A DNA stretch of 64,000 bases from Polynucleobacter sp. AP-Ainpum-60-G11. GTDB lineage: Bacteria; Pseudomonadota; Gammaproteobacteria; Burkholderiales; Burkholderiaceae. The notes beneath the pieces are model-generated. The model saw nothing but the letters and a program-made list of their open reading frames with translations. It ran no database searches and had not been told where the DNA came from. Made by a program: the position numbers and the translations under genes. Positions 36,661 to 44,612 of the stretch are shown in pieces (the stretch's first letter is position 1; each line of letters opens with the position of its first letter). The DNA lies in NCBI RefSeq assembly GCF_018688375.1, contig NZ_CP061318.1:1842557-1906556 (forward strand). Direction: 5' to 3'.

Positions 36661-37221
36661 TTAGGCAGGATTATTTTTTAGATAGTTCATCACCCAAGCT
36701 GGATCACTATCGCTTGGAAAAATCGGGTAATGCACAGCCTCGATCACACCATTATTCACAATGAGAGTGACGCGTTTTAATAGAGTCATTCCAGCAGCAA
36801 CAAAAGTTGGCAAGCGCAAAGCTTGCTGAAGCTGATAATCCACGTCGCTCAACACCGGAAATGGCAGGTGCAAGCGATCTGCCATCTCTTGTTGGTATTC
36901 CGTAGATTGCACACTCAAGCCCACTACCTCCGCACCCAACGCGCGCAGCTCTTGATAGTGGTCTCTAAAGGAACAGCTTTGTGGAGTGCACCCTCTTGCG
37001 CCCGGTATCTGATCCCAACCTTCTGGTAGTGCAACATTAGGCTGGCCCGTCATGGGATAGCAGTAAATCACTAAGCGGCCTTTACTCTCGCCAAGATTGA
37101 AGCGGCTAGCGGTAGTCGTGGCTAAGGAAATGGCGGGCAAGTGCATACCCACTAAATGGTCAGCGGCCCCATCATCCTGAGGAATCGGGAGATCGGTTGG
37201 TAATTGATTGAGATTGGTCAT
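36661..37221 (-). CDS. Peroxiredoxin (AhpC/TSA-Bcp type)
   Basis: Thiol peroxidase. Peroxidatic C78 lies in RGCTPQSC and the second cysteine C83 sits five residues on, as in Bcp-type enzymes, followed by FRD. The usual TxxxC start of the loop is partly replaced by TGQP and GARG. The 186-residue length fits. No signal peptide, so cytosolic. Confidence 0.86.
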   Translation of the reverse strand: MTNLNQLPTDLPIPQDDGAADHLVGMHLPAISLATTTASRFNLGESKGRLVIYCYPMTGQPNVALPEGWDQIPGARGCTPQSCSFRDHYQELRALGAEVVGLSVQSTEYQQEMADRLHLPFPVLSDVDYQLQQALRLPTFVAAGMTLLKRVTLIVNNGVIEAVHYPIFPSDSDPAWVMNYLKNNPA

Positions 37222-37252
37222 AGTTTTAATCTTAGCCTAAAAATTCAATAAG

Positions 37253-37819
37253 CTATCTACACGCCTTTGTCGAAGTTGACCTCTTAAGTGCCGCCAGCTC
37301 TGCCATTGATTCAAACTGTCGGCGCACAATATTTTTGATAAAAAACTCAATTACTGCTGATGGCACTAGAGAGTTTGGCTCAACTTGTGCATCGTATTTA
37401 AATATTGTGAAATCTTTTTCGGGTACGAGTCGCCAGCTCCCTTTGTAATGCTTAGTTTCCCCACTTATCTGCTCAAAGAGCAAAGTTTTATTGGGGATTT
37501 CCGTGTACTCCAACTCAGAGCGCATCTCAAAAGGAATAAAGAGAATTTTCTCTTCGAGCAAGCGCGCAACCTTCACTTTATTTCCCGATCTAGAAATCAC
37601 TTTTGAATCCACTATACCGGGCAAACTTTTAGCACCCTCATAGTCAGTAATAAATGTAAAAGCTTCGCATACAGTAATCGGCACCTCATAGCTTGCATTT
37701 ACTTGGAAGCGGTCACCGGCACGCGTGACGGCAACCCTTAAGTCATAAGTATTCGATGCCTCTTGCGCAAAGGCAATACCAAATAAGCTAATGAGAAGAA
37801 AGTAGGGGAGCCGCTTCAT
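37253..37819 (-). CDS. SRPBCC (START-like) family secreted protein
   Basis: An N-terminal signal peptide (MKRLPYFLLISLFGIAFAQ) precedes a START-like ligand-binding fold: YEVPITVCEAFTFITDYEGAK at the start and an FIKNIVRRQFESMAEL helix at the end are typical of polyketide cyclase/coenzyme Q-binding SRPBCC proteins. At 188 residues it is complete. Ligand and pathway unknown; the signal peptide implies a periplasmic role. Confidence 0.77.
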   Translation of the reverse strand: MKRLPYFLLISLFGIAFAQEASNTYDLRVAVTRAGDRFQVNASYEVPITVCEAFTFITDYEGAKSLPGIVDSKVISRSGNKVKVARLLEEKILFIPFEMRSELEYTEIPNKTLLFEQISGETKHYKGSWRLVPEKDFTIFKYDAQVEPNSLVPSAVIEFFIKNIVRRQFESMAELAALKRSTSTKACR

Positions 37820-37885
37820 GCCCGTAGTGTAGATGCATTAATGCAGCCTACTGATGTGTGGCAACTCGGCTGATGGATATGACGT

Positions 37886-38290
37886 TTACTCTGCCGCTGA
37901 ACGCATTAGCCTTAGGAGCTCAACATCATGCTCCGGTAGGCCATCCAAGACGCCAGTGAGGTTTGGCATCTTTGCAATAATTTCTTTTGCTAAGAAGAAG
38001 CGCATTGACCAGGCGGGAAAACTTCTTTCTGCAATTTCTTCCATCTTCAACAGGCGCACTTGGTGGTGGCGTGGGTCCCGCTGAATTTTTTCCCAGATTT
38101 TTATAGCCTCTGCGCGAGGGCCCTCTAATATTTGGCCAAAATGTTGATTCTCATAAAAAAGCACACCCGATAGGCCTAGCTTTTGATTCAATTGTGCGGC
38201 TTGGTCTGTAAGACGCATCAATGCCAAGACGCCCATATCCTGTGTTGCTTTGCTGATATAGCTTATAGAAATTAATTGGGACTGACTCAT
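37886..38290 (-). CDS. BLUF-domain blue-light photoreceptor
   Basis: Flavin-binding light sensor. The key residues Y11 (ISYIS), N35 (LNQKLG), Q53 (FGQILEG), W94 and M96 (AWSM) all align with AppA Y21, N45, Q63, W104 and M106 at a constant offset of ten. The 134 residues comprise the BLUF domain and a short C-terminal helix only, with no output domain, so it must act through a partner. It lies alone between the SRPBCC gene and the DUF1398 gene. Confidence 0.92.
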   Translation of the reverse strand: MSQSQLISISYISKATQDMGVLALMRLTDQAAQLNQKLGLSGVLFYENQHFGQILEGPRAEAIKIWEKIQRDPRHHQVRLLKMEEIAERSFPAWSMRFFLAKEIIAKMPNLTGVLDGLPEHDVELLRLMRSAAE

Positions 38291-38414
38291 CTAGTTATCT
38301 CGGGGCTAACGCTGGAATTGCTCTGAATGAAACTGGGGAATGCTTTTCAATACTAGCCTTAGATGCGGCCTAAATCCATTCTGATTAACCCGAAAGCCCA
38401 AGCATTCGCACCCT

Positions 38415-38813
38415 CTACCCTGGCGGAAAATGCTCAATATGCACTTCGCCACGCCTCCCGAAATAACTGACATGCCTGCCAGCTATCCAAACCATATACC
38501 CCATGCAACCAGCAGCCATTGTTAGCCTCAAAAACTCGAGATATCTCAGCTGATCACTCTGCGCACCACGGATTGCCAAAATCACACCCTCTTCATTAAA
38601 CGATTCTGCAATATCTACCTGGGGCATCTCCATAGAAATACGCAGCGCTTCATTATTAGAAAGATAGTAGGTGCTTGACTGGTCTCGATAGTCGGCAAGG
38701 TAGGATTCAACTCCTACTCCAAGCAAGCGCTCCAAGACTTCTGGAAAGGTAAGTTCGCCGACATGCGATTGATGGGCACATTTTTCGATTGCTTCTTTAA
38801 TGCTGGGATTCAT
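38415..38813 (-). CDS. DUF1398 family protein
   Basis: The 132-residue product from ATG 38813, with a GGAGG site close upstream, matches DUF1398 (YbcV-like) in the LTFPEVLERLLGVGVESYLADY region. Upstream in-frame starts (38825, 38837) have no better site. Function unknown; the family is scattered in environmental bacteria and prophages. Confidence 0.75.
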   Translation of the reverse strand: MNPSIKEAIEKCAHQSHVGELTFPEVLERLLGVGVESYLADYRDQSSTYYLSNNEALRISMEMPQVDIAESFNEEGVILAIRGAQSDQLRYLEFLRLTMAAGCMGYMVWIAGRHVSYFGRRGEVHIEHFPPG

Positions 38814-38896
38814 AGACCTCCACATGTTGATGCCCAAAACAGCTGTTTTTACCCCTAACTTTTAATGAAAAATATCAACAAATTAATTATGGCGAA

Positions 38897-39049
38897 TTAC
38901 TTACCCTGACAAGCAAGCGGCATTTCCCATAAAGGCTTTTCTTGGCTGTAATCACAATTAACCCCGACCGGCGATGAAGTGCTTGCAAGGCAAGCACTCA
39001 GTAATAACGCAAACAAAGTTATAAAAGAAAGATAAAAAAGTTTTTTCAT
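38897..39049 (-). CDS. Small lipoprotein (50 residues)
   Basis: MKKLFYLSFITLFALLLSAC is a clear lipoprotein signal peptide with lipobox LSAC at 17-20. The mature part of about 30 residues contains two more cysteines (C32 and C47), a likely disulphide. A GGGAA-like site precedes ATG 39049. It falls between the dehalogenase and DUF1398 genes and was probably missed by automated calling because it is short. Function unknown. Confidence 0.65.
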   Translation of the reverse strand: MKKLFYLSFITLFALLLSACLASTSSPVGVNCDYSQEKPLWEMPLACQGK

Positions 39050-39118
39050 ATTGATTCCCAATCAACAACACGGTCACATATAAACACTAAACCCAAAATA
39101 GAAATATGGGCAATCCAA

Positions 39119-39802
39119 CTAAATGACCTCCAACACCGCACTCAAGGAATTACCTTCATAGTTTGGCTTCTCACCAATCTCTTCGTATGGATGTCCAAGA
39201 CGATTTACCCAAAATACATCGAAGCCAAACCACTTTGCCGCTAACGCATCCCAAGCATTGCTTGAAACAAATAAAACTTCTCCCTTCGCGACCGGAAATG
39301 TTTTTAATAGAAGCTCATAGGCCTGGGGAACTGTCTTAAATAGACGAATATCCTCCACCGTCACTACGCGGTCTAAGTAAGCCGTTAATCCATTGCTCTC
39401 CACTACAGTTGCCAGCATTTCTCTACTACCATTGGACAAAATTGCGGTAGATATTCCTTTATTTTTTATTGTCTCGAGAACACTCAAGCTATCTTTAAAA
39501 CCAGTAAGCTTGGCATACTGGTCCATCAATCTCTTCTCGTAGTCAGGAGTCAAATTTAAGTTCATGCGCTTACATACATAACGTAATGAGCGCAGAGTGA
39601 GCTCCCAAAAAGGAAGGTAGTACTTGCTGCCACCAGGACTTGGATCACTCATGGTAACCAGGCGGGTGTACTCAATTTGGCGGTCACGCCACATTAAGGC
39701 GAAGGCTTGACCATGCCCTGGAAACAATTCTTCTGCCAACTCTCCCATTGAATAGACATCAAATAATGTTCCGTAAGCATCAAAGGCAATAAGCTTATAC
39801 AT
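39119..39802 (-). CDS. Type II haloacid dehalogenase (HAD family)
   Basis: Catalytic D8 lies in FDAYGTLFDVYS, the signature of L-2-haloacid dehalogenases, with LSNGS and SSNAWDALAAKWFGF giving the later motifs. Length 227 is normal. These enzymes hydrolyse short halogenated acids such as chloroacetate. Whether it acts on haloacids in this organism is not shown. Divergent spacing of 15 bases from the DinB gene on the same strand suggests co-transcription. Confidence 0.88.
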   Translation of the reverse strand: MYKLIAFDAYGTLFDVYSMGELAEELFPGHGQAFALMWRDRQIEYTRLVTMSDPSPGGSKYYLPFWELTLRSLRYVCKRMNLNLTPDYEKRLMDQYAKLTGFKDSLSVLETIKNKGISTAILSNGSREMLATVVESNGLTAYLDRVVTVEDIRLFKTVPQAYELLLKTFPVAKGEVLFVSSNAWDALAAKWFGFDVFWVNRLGHPYEEIGEKPNYEGNSLSAVLEVI

Positions 39803-39817
39803 GGGGTCTCCTTGGTA

Positions 39818-40372
39818 TTAATTTGTTTTTATATTGTCGTTTAAAACAATGTTTTGAGTCAGGCCTACCTCCTTGAAGCCATCACGCAAATACACTGGCA
39901 GATCGATTGATGGCGGCCTATAGCCGGACTGATAAAACATATCTCCAATGTGGCCACGATGAAATGCTTTGTGATTGCAGATATGCATCAAGATATCGCC
40001 CCTTGTCATTTCTCCAGCGCCACCATCCACAAAAGAAAATTGAACCATTTCATTTAGCAATAACTCGGTCATAGAGTCAGCATATTGGATATACCAATCG
40101 CCTGTTTCTTTTAATTTTTCACTGAGTAAACTCAGTGAATCAGGCAACTCGGTGGTACGAGACTTAAATCCATGATCTTGTCCAAGTAAATGCGCTTGCC
40201 ATATTTGATCAACAATCACTATGTGAGCCAAGGCAAAGGACATTCCCCCGAATGCCGCGGCACGCTGTTTAGTTACCTCATTAGATGGCAATTGAGCAAT
40301 CGCATCCAAAAGCATATTATTTGCCCACTTGTTATAGCGAACGAGCATTCGAATATTTCGAACGGCAGACAT
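39818..40372 (-). CDS. DinB family protein
   Basis: Four-helix-bundle family with possible metal-dependent hydrolase or transferase activity. The candidate metal ligands H50 (LAHIVIVDQ), H134 and H138 (HICNHKAFHRGH) are present. Length 184 is typical. It precedes the dehalogenase gene by 15 bases on the same strand. Function unknown. Confidence 0.82.
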   Translation of the reverse strand: MSAVRNIRMLVRYNKWANNMLLDAIAQLPSNEVTKQRAAAFGGMSFALAHIVIVDQIWQAHLLGQDHGFKSRTTELPDSLSLLSEKLKETGDWYIQYADSMTELLLNEMVQFSFVDGGAGEMTRGDILMHICNHKAFHRGHIGDMFYQSGYRPPSIDLPVYLRDGFKEVGLTQNIVLNDNIKTN

Positions 40373-40420
40373 ATTGCCCCCTCAAATAAGTAAGCACAGT
40401 CTATCAAATACATAACTAAC

Positions 40421-40471
40421 CGTAGGCAGCTTTTGGCTTCTTGGCGTCATCTATGCGGAATCAACTAGAGC
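40421..40471 (-). repeat. Degenerate tRNA-Phe 3'-end/terminator-like copy (copy 5)
   Basis: The segment shares CTTGGCGTC with copy 2 and GCGGAATCAACTAGAGC-like sequence with copy 3 (GCGGAATCGACTAGAGC), but the terminator hairpin has decayed. Placed at the outer end of the array. Confidence 0.5.
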
Positions 40472-40510
40472 AAAAGTATCGCCCTACATCAATTCAGCGA
40501 CAATAGAACA

Positions 40511-40705
40511 ATGAAGAAATTTGATGTGCTATCAATTGAACCTACAGACTTAGGCAATCACTGGGTAATCACCTATCGAATTGCCAATGGAGAAATTGAT
40601 AAACAATCCGTTATAGCAATAGACTCAAATGATGCCTTTATTGTGTTTCGCAACCTCATGATTAAAGAAGCCAAAGCCAAGGCCAAATCCAAGACGCCAA
40701 AATAA
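40511..40705 (+). CDS. Small protein of unknown function
   Basis: The 64-residue product has a short beta-rich part (VLSIEPTDLGNHWVITYRI) and a Lys/Ala-rich tail. It has no signal peptide. It is the only plus-strand gene in the tRNA-fragment array and its stop lies at the edge of copy 4. I do not recognise a family. Confidence 0.6.
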   Translation: MKKFDVLSIEPTDLGNHWVITYRIANGEIDKQSVIAIDSNDAFIVFRNLMIKEAKAKAKSKTPK

Positions 40706-40757
40706 AAACTGTCCGAAGATGATTTAGTACCCCTTGAGGGCGGCGGGAGGATTGACT
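40705..40757 (-). repeat. Degenerate tRNA-Phe 3'-end/terminator copy (copy 4)
   Basis: Alignment to the tRNA-Phe 3' end with its terminator shows roughly two thirds of positions shared: the terminator loop CCGAAG, the spacer, CTTG, GGCGGGAGGATTGAC. Hairpin pairing is poor. Confidence 0.5.
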
Positions 40758-40864
40758 CATGTCATCTCCGTTAGTGGATTAACAATTGATAGCAAATCCC
40801 ATAACTCCAAGCCTTATTCGAGACTACTTTGGCTGGCTTCAGAAAACTGGGGTGCCTAACGCTA

Positions 40865-41260
40865 TCAGACTAACTTGTACAGCAACCAACCCAGGTTTAA
40901 CAAAGCCAATGAAATTAGCGTTACAAATGTAAATTTCATTCCCAGTACGCGTTTACTAAAATCCGGGGGTGGCACATTAATACCAACAGCATGAATCAGG
41001 CGCCCAATAATTAGCGTAATTCCGGGAATAGCAACCAACCACCAAGGCGCTCCATTTAACTCAAGACAGGCAATTAAGATAATTCCGAAAGGAACGTATT
41101 CAGCAAAGTTGCCTTGAGCGCGGATAGCTCTCTCCAAGTCTTCATGGCCACCACTTCCTAGGCCAACCTGATTCTTTCTTCTGAGACCAATAACAGCAAA
41201 GGAGAGCTTTACAAAGATGATGGTTAAAACAGCGGTAATGATTGAGGCAACTATTAGCAT
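40865..41260 (-). CDS. MAPEG family membrane protein
   Basis: Membrane-Associated Protein in Eicosanoid and Glutathione metabolism family. The 131-residue protein has three to four membrane segments and the motif RAIRAQGNFAEYVPFGIILI. Bacterial members are often glutathione-dependent detoxifiers, but this is only family inference. It is one segment of the tRNA-fragment array. Confidence 0.84.
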   Translation of the reverse strand: MLIVASIITAVLTIIFVKLSFAVIGLRRKNQVGLGSGGHEDLERAIRAQGNFAEYVPFGIILIACLELNGAPWWLVAIPGITLIIGRLIHAVGINVPPPDFSKRVLGMKFTFVTLISLALLNLGWLLYKLV

Positions 41261-41296
41261 TTAGGGCTCCCAGGACAATTCGTAGATATTAATCAG

Positions 41297-41351
41297 AAAA
41301 AAATCACCCGAAGGTGATTCTGGTATTTCTTGGTGGCCGGGGCGGAATCGA
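41297..41351 (-). repeat. Partial tRNA-Phe 3' end plus terminator (copy 3)
   Basis: The last 22 bases of tRNA-Phe recur at 41331-41351 with one base deleted, followed (minus direction) by the spacer and a hairpin 41297-41321. The hairpin carries a compensating change (TCACC/GGTGA in place of CCACC/GGTGG), so pairing is preserved. Confidence 0.82.
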
Positions 41352-41373
41352 CTAGAGCTGAGAATGCTCAATA

Positions 41374-42480
41374 TCATGCCCAAAATTCTTTAATTTTTAA
41401 TGCCTCTGCTTTTGCTCGATCATATCCAGTTCGCAATGCGCCTTCGATCTGCTTTGGATCTAACAAATTTACGCCCGGAGGAGTGCCAGCAACAATCCAC
41501 TTTACTTTTGTGCCAGTTGCTTCTACATCCTTAATATTTTGACTAATAGGGTGCGGAATTGTTGTGAGAATCGCTCCAGCAACACCATTAGTTAATGTAA
41601 TGATCAAAGCTCTTTTTGAGCCGGCCACCAAATCCACATGTGCTGGATTAGAGCAAATGCCCCCATCCATGACATAACGCTGACCCAATAATGTTGGCCC
41701 GGCAACCCCGGGCAAAGAGCTACTTGCTGCCGCACCATGCGCCAAGGGAATATTATTTTTTCTAGCAGTTTTCTGACTAACGACAATACGCTCACCCGTG
41801 TAGCAGTCTACCCCTGTTGTATGCATTCGGCTAGCTGGCCAATCTTTTTTGCTATCGCCCGTTAATAGTGCCGCCAATTTTTCGATGTTAGTGCTGTTCA
41901 ATTTATTATCAGCGGCTAAAGCGGCTGCGCCAATAATTCTGCGCGTTTCAATACTGCCATCGGTAGCGCTCATATTCACTTTATCAGCCCTCATTTGACT
42001 AATATTGGGGGTCGCCACGGGTGCCATCTTAGAAAAAATTTCTGGGAACTTGCCAAAAAAATCAAACTCTGCCCGCAAACGGGCAAACTCGCCGGAGAGC
42101 AATGACGAGCCCATATAGGAACCAGCGGAAGTGCCAACCACCATTTCAGGAAGCCGTGTCATGTCTAGGCCCGCCTCCATGAGTCCATGAAAAAATCCGC
42201 AATACCATGCGATGTAGTATTCACCGCCACCACCAAGCACCATAGTTCGATCCAATCCTTTTGCCAAATTGGAAACGGTTGGTTTTGTTGCGATAGGAAT
42301 TGCTAAACCATCATCGGCAAATAGTCTTTTAGAAATCTCATCTGCCTTTAATTCGATATTAGATTTTCGAGGCATTGTCTGCGCGAAGGCAGATTCAAGC
42401 CCAGGTCCAGCGGTTGTGGTGAGAGCAACGGCACCAACGGTAGAGGTTTTTAAGAAATTACGGCGCGATTGTTCTGTCAT
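41374..42480 (-). CDS. Patatin-like phospholipase with Tat signal
   Basis: Serine lipase of the patatin type. The nucleophile S118 lies in GTSAG, the oxyanion loop in LGGGGE (82-87) and the catalytic Asp in DGG near the C-terminal third. The N-terminus SRRNFLK is a Tat motif, so the enzyme is exported folded. ATG 42480 is used; the frame is open 19 codons upstream without similarity. It is one segment of the tRNA-fragment array. Confidence 0.86.
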   Translation of the reverse strand: MTEQSRRNFLKTSTVGAVALTTTAGPGLESAFAQTMPRKSNIELKADEISKRLFADDGLAIPIATKPTVSNLAKGLDRTMVLGGGGEYYIAWYCGFFHGLMEAGLDMTRLPEMVVGTSAGSYMGSSLLSGEFARLRAEFDFFGKFPEIFSKMAPVATPNISQMRADKVNMSATDGSIETRRIIGAAALAADNKLNSTNIEKLAALLTGDSKKDWPASRMHTTGVDCYTGERIVVSQKTARKNNIPLAHGAAASSSLPGVAGPTLLGQRYVMDGGICSNPAHVDLVAGSKRALIITLTNGVAGAILTTIPHPISQNIKDVEATGTKVKWIVAGTPPGVNLLDPKQIEGALRTGYDRAKAEALKIKEFWA

Positions 42481-42529
42481 ATTAGATCCATGTGATTTCC
42501 ACTGATTTATAACAGATCCTGGCAATGAA

Positions 42530-42582
42530 AAAACCACCCGAAGATGGTTTTGGTATTTCTTGGCGTCCCGGGGCAGGATTGG
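42530..42582 (-). repeat. Partial tRNA-Phe 3' end plus terminator (copy 2)
   Basis: Terminator and spacer differ from those of tRNA-Phe at one base in 33; the tRNA-like end (42561-42582) differs at six of 22 bases. The hairpin change leaves a G:U pair in minus-strand RNA. It begins seven bases after the stop of the DUF1275 gene. Confidence 0.85.
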
Positions 42583-42589
42583 CCAGAGC

Positions 42590-43351
42590 CTAAGGCATCC
42601 GAATCTTCAAGGCAATTCTGATATCTCTAAAAATCTGTAAGCCGGCTATCAAAAGAAGTGAGAGCGATAAAGGCAGCACTGCTATGTAACCAACCTTCTT
42701 GAAGCTAACTGCCCCAATGATCCCCCCAATTAAAAACATTCCAAAAATGAATAAATGGGTTTTTAACTTCCCCCTATTAGCTTTTACATACCCAGTCACA
42801 TTGGCCTCTTGTGACTTGTTCCAATAAATTAATTTGCCTAGCTCAATTCCAATATCAGTAATTACACCCGTCATATGGGTCGTTCTAATCTCTGCCCTAG
42901 ATGCCTTCGTAACAATTGCATTTTGAAGGCCCATTACAAAACATAAGAGGAGAGCAATAGCTGGAACTGTTAAGGGCAAATACAGATTCAGGTTAGCGCC
43001 AACCAAACCAAATACCAACAGTAAGATGGCCTCAACCAGTAAAGGCAAAGCAAACTCGCTATGAATTTTTCTTCTATGCCCCCAGTTAACAATAATGGCA
43101 GTCGTCGCTGCGCCAAATAGAAATGAGAGCAAGAGAGAGATCCCACCTAAAACGGAAATAAAGTCATTCAGGGCCAGATCATCGCCAATTGCTGAAATAA
43201 TTCCACTCATATGGGATGTATATCTGGCAATAGCCAGAAATCCACCGGCATTTACCGCTCCTGCTACAAATGCCATATAAGCACCCAACTGAATATTGGT
43301 TTTGTGGGAACGCTGGGTGCTGGTTAAAAGCTGAATAAACTTAATTGGCAT
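42590..43351 (-). CDS. DUF1275 (YoaK-like) membrane protein
   Basis: Integral membrane protein of 253 residues with about six hydrophobic segments and the family motif AGAVNAGGFLAIARYTSHMSG (about 31-51). Function unknown. It fills one segment of the tRNA-fragment array. Confidence 0.83.
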   Translation of the reverse strand: MPIKFIQLLTSTQRSHKTNIQLGAYMAFVAGAVNAGGFLAIARYTSHMSGIISAIGDDLALNDFISVLGGISLLLSFLFGAATTAIIVNWGHRRKIHSEFALPLLVEAILLLVFGLVGANLNLYLPLTVPAIALLLCFVMGLQNAIVTKASRAEIRTTHMTGVITDIGIELGKLIYWNKSQEANVTGYVKANRGKLKTHLFIFGMFLIGGIIGAVSFKKVGYIAVLPLSLSLLLIAGLQIFRDIRIALKIRMP

Positions 43352-43407
43352 TGAGAATACATTCTACGACCAAGCGTTATTCGCCCATTTTTTGGCCGTA
43401 GTAAATG

Positions 43408-43461
43408 AAAAAACCACCCGAAGGTGGTTTATAGAATCTTGGTGGCCCGGGGCGGAATCGA
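43408..43461 (-). repeat. Partial tRNA-Phe 3' end plus terminator (copy 1)
   Basis: The last 22 bases of tRNA-Phe (43440-43461) and the 20-base terminator core (43408-43427) are identical to the real gene's, separated by a changed spacer. It is the least diverged copy and the nearest to the intact tRNA. Confidence 0.9.
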
Positions 43462-43487
43462 CCAAGACTCAGGATACCCGGCTATAC

Positions 43488-43829
43488 CTATGACTTCCTT
43501 AGGCTTGTCTCAATACAGTCCGACAAGAATTGAACATATTTGTAGGCTAATTTTGTTGGTACTACAAACTTTTTACGCCCATCCGCCTTATCGGCAACTA
43601 GCTTTAGATAGCCAAGAACAGCAAGATTTTTAATTCTGCCGTGTAAGGTTGCTTGAGATCCAAACTGGCTTAAGTGAATCAAATCGCCCACTAAAAGGGT
43701 TTGACCTTTATCTGCTGCCAACAATACATATTCAAGCAACTGGATTTCAGTTAAATCAAGCGCTCGGCCAGGATTGGCTCTGCCCAAGGCATCAATCGTA
43801 TTTAAAAAACGGATATATAAATTATTCAT
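43488..43829 (-). CDS. Winged-helix (MarR-like) transcription factor
   Basis: The 113-residue protein has a helix-turn-helix (LVGDLIHLSQFGSQATLHGRI) and wing (ADKADGRKKFVVPT) typical of MarR-type regulators. Its start overlaps the stop of the membrane-protein gene by four bases, so it may regulate or be coupled to that protein. Ligand unknown. Confidence 0.78.
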   Translation of the reverse strand: MNNLYIRFLNTIDALGRANPGRALDLTEIQLLEYVLLAADKGQTLLVGDLIHLSQFGSQATLHGRIKNLAVLGYLKLVADKADGRKKFVVPTKLAYKYVQFLSDCIETSLRKS

Positions 43830-44374
43830 AGGCGGAGTTTACTCTTGCGCAAATTAGCAATCCACTTCGCCAAAGAGATGATGAGCAAAATTCCAGTTAC
43901 ATCGCCTAGGAACATCACCCCAACACCGCTCCACAAATCTTGGGACTGACCAGCCAAGTAAATGATTGATTGCGTAACCAGGCTATTGAGAACCGCATAA
44001 CCTAGAGAGATGGCAAATAATGAAGATAGAGTTAAGTTCGATAACTCGCCATCTAAGTGAAACTTATCAGAACAAATTTTGGAAACAAGCCAAGGCACCC
44101 CAGCGCTGCCAATGGATAACAGAAAGACTAGACTAAATTGTCCAGGGAATGGGTACATTACCCCCCAAATATTAGAGACAATAAAGATAGCCAATGCCCC
44201 GATGGGCCCGGTAATTAGCGTCATCAATATTTTGACCCCACTTGGCAAGTGAACTAAATGTGCCCCGGGAGTCAAATACAGAAAATCTGTACATAAGTTA
44301 TTTGTGAAATAGAACAGGCCATACCCAAGAGTAAGGATTGCCAATAATTTAAAGTTTTGAAGAAGTGGGCTCAT
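43826..44374 (-). CDS. Multipass membrane protein, MASE1-like
   Basis: From ATG 44374 the 182-residue protein has about five to six hydrophobic segments with [18 protein letters not shown], which resembles MASE1 sensory membrane domains. It lacks any signalling output domain. The frame is open 35 codons upstream but that part runs through the tRNA terminator and tRNA-Phe. First gene of the array, just after the tRNA terminator. Confidence 0.7.
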   Translation of the reverse strand: MSPLLQNFKLLAILTLGYGLFYFTNNLCTDFLYLTPGAHLVHLPSGVKILMTLITGPIGALAIFIVSNIWGVMYPFPGQFSLVFLLSIGSAGVPWLVSKICSDKFHLDGELSNLTLSSLFAISLGYAVLNSLVTQSIIYLAGQSQDLWSGVGVMFLGDVTGILLIISLAKWIANLRKSKLRL

Positions 44375-44411
44375 AACGGTTGTAATACTAATTGAATACT
44401 TCTTGGGCAAT

Positions 44412-44435
44412 AAAAAACCACCCGAAGGTGGTTTT
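44412..44435 (-). terminator. Terminator of tRNA-Phe
   Basis: On the minus strand CCACC, loop TTCG, GGTGG, then TTTTTT, directly after the tRNA. Its core recurs in the partial copies. Confidence 0.88.
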
Positions 44436-44444
44436 GGTATTTCT

Positions 44445-44520
44445 TGGTGGCCCGGGGCGGAATCGAACCACCGACACAAGGATTTTCAATCCTCTGCTCT
44501 ACCGACTGAGCTACCAGGCC
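44445..44520 (-). tRNA. tRNA-Phe (GAA)
   Basis: Seventy-six bases fold as a complete tRNA: acceptor pairing of GGCCTGG with CCGGGCC, D-arm with GCTC/GAGC, anticodon loop TTGAAAA with anticodon GAA, T-arm with TTCGATT, and encoded CCA end. It is the parent of the downstream partial copies. Confidence 0.98.
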
Positions 44521-44612
44521 AAGAGTTGGAATTATAAATGAAACTCCATCCCAGCCCGAAAATTGGACTAACTGTCGCCAAGCCTTAGCAAAATTCCTGC
44601 CCTGCCCTCTCT

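Noticed and set aside
44375..44479. Upstream extension of the membrane protein gene at 43826
   Set aside because: The extension reads through the tRNA terminator and into tRNA-Phe, giving the PPSGGFL-type artefact common behind tRNA genes.
40421..44520. Prophage or full integrative island
   Set aside because: No integrase, replication, structural or conjugation gene is present; only the tRNA-like repeats suggest mobility.
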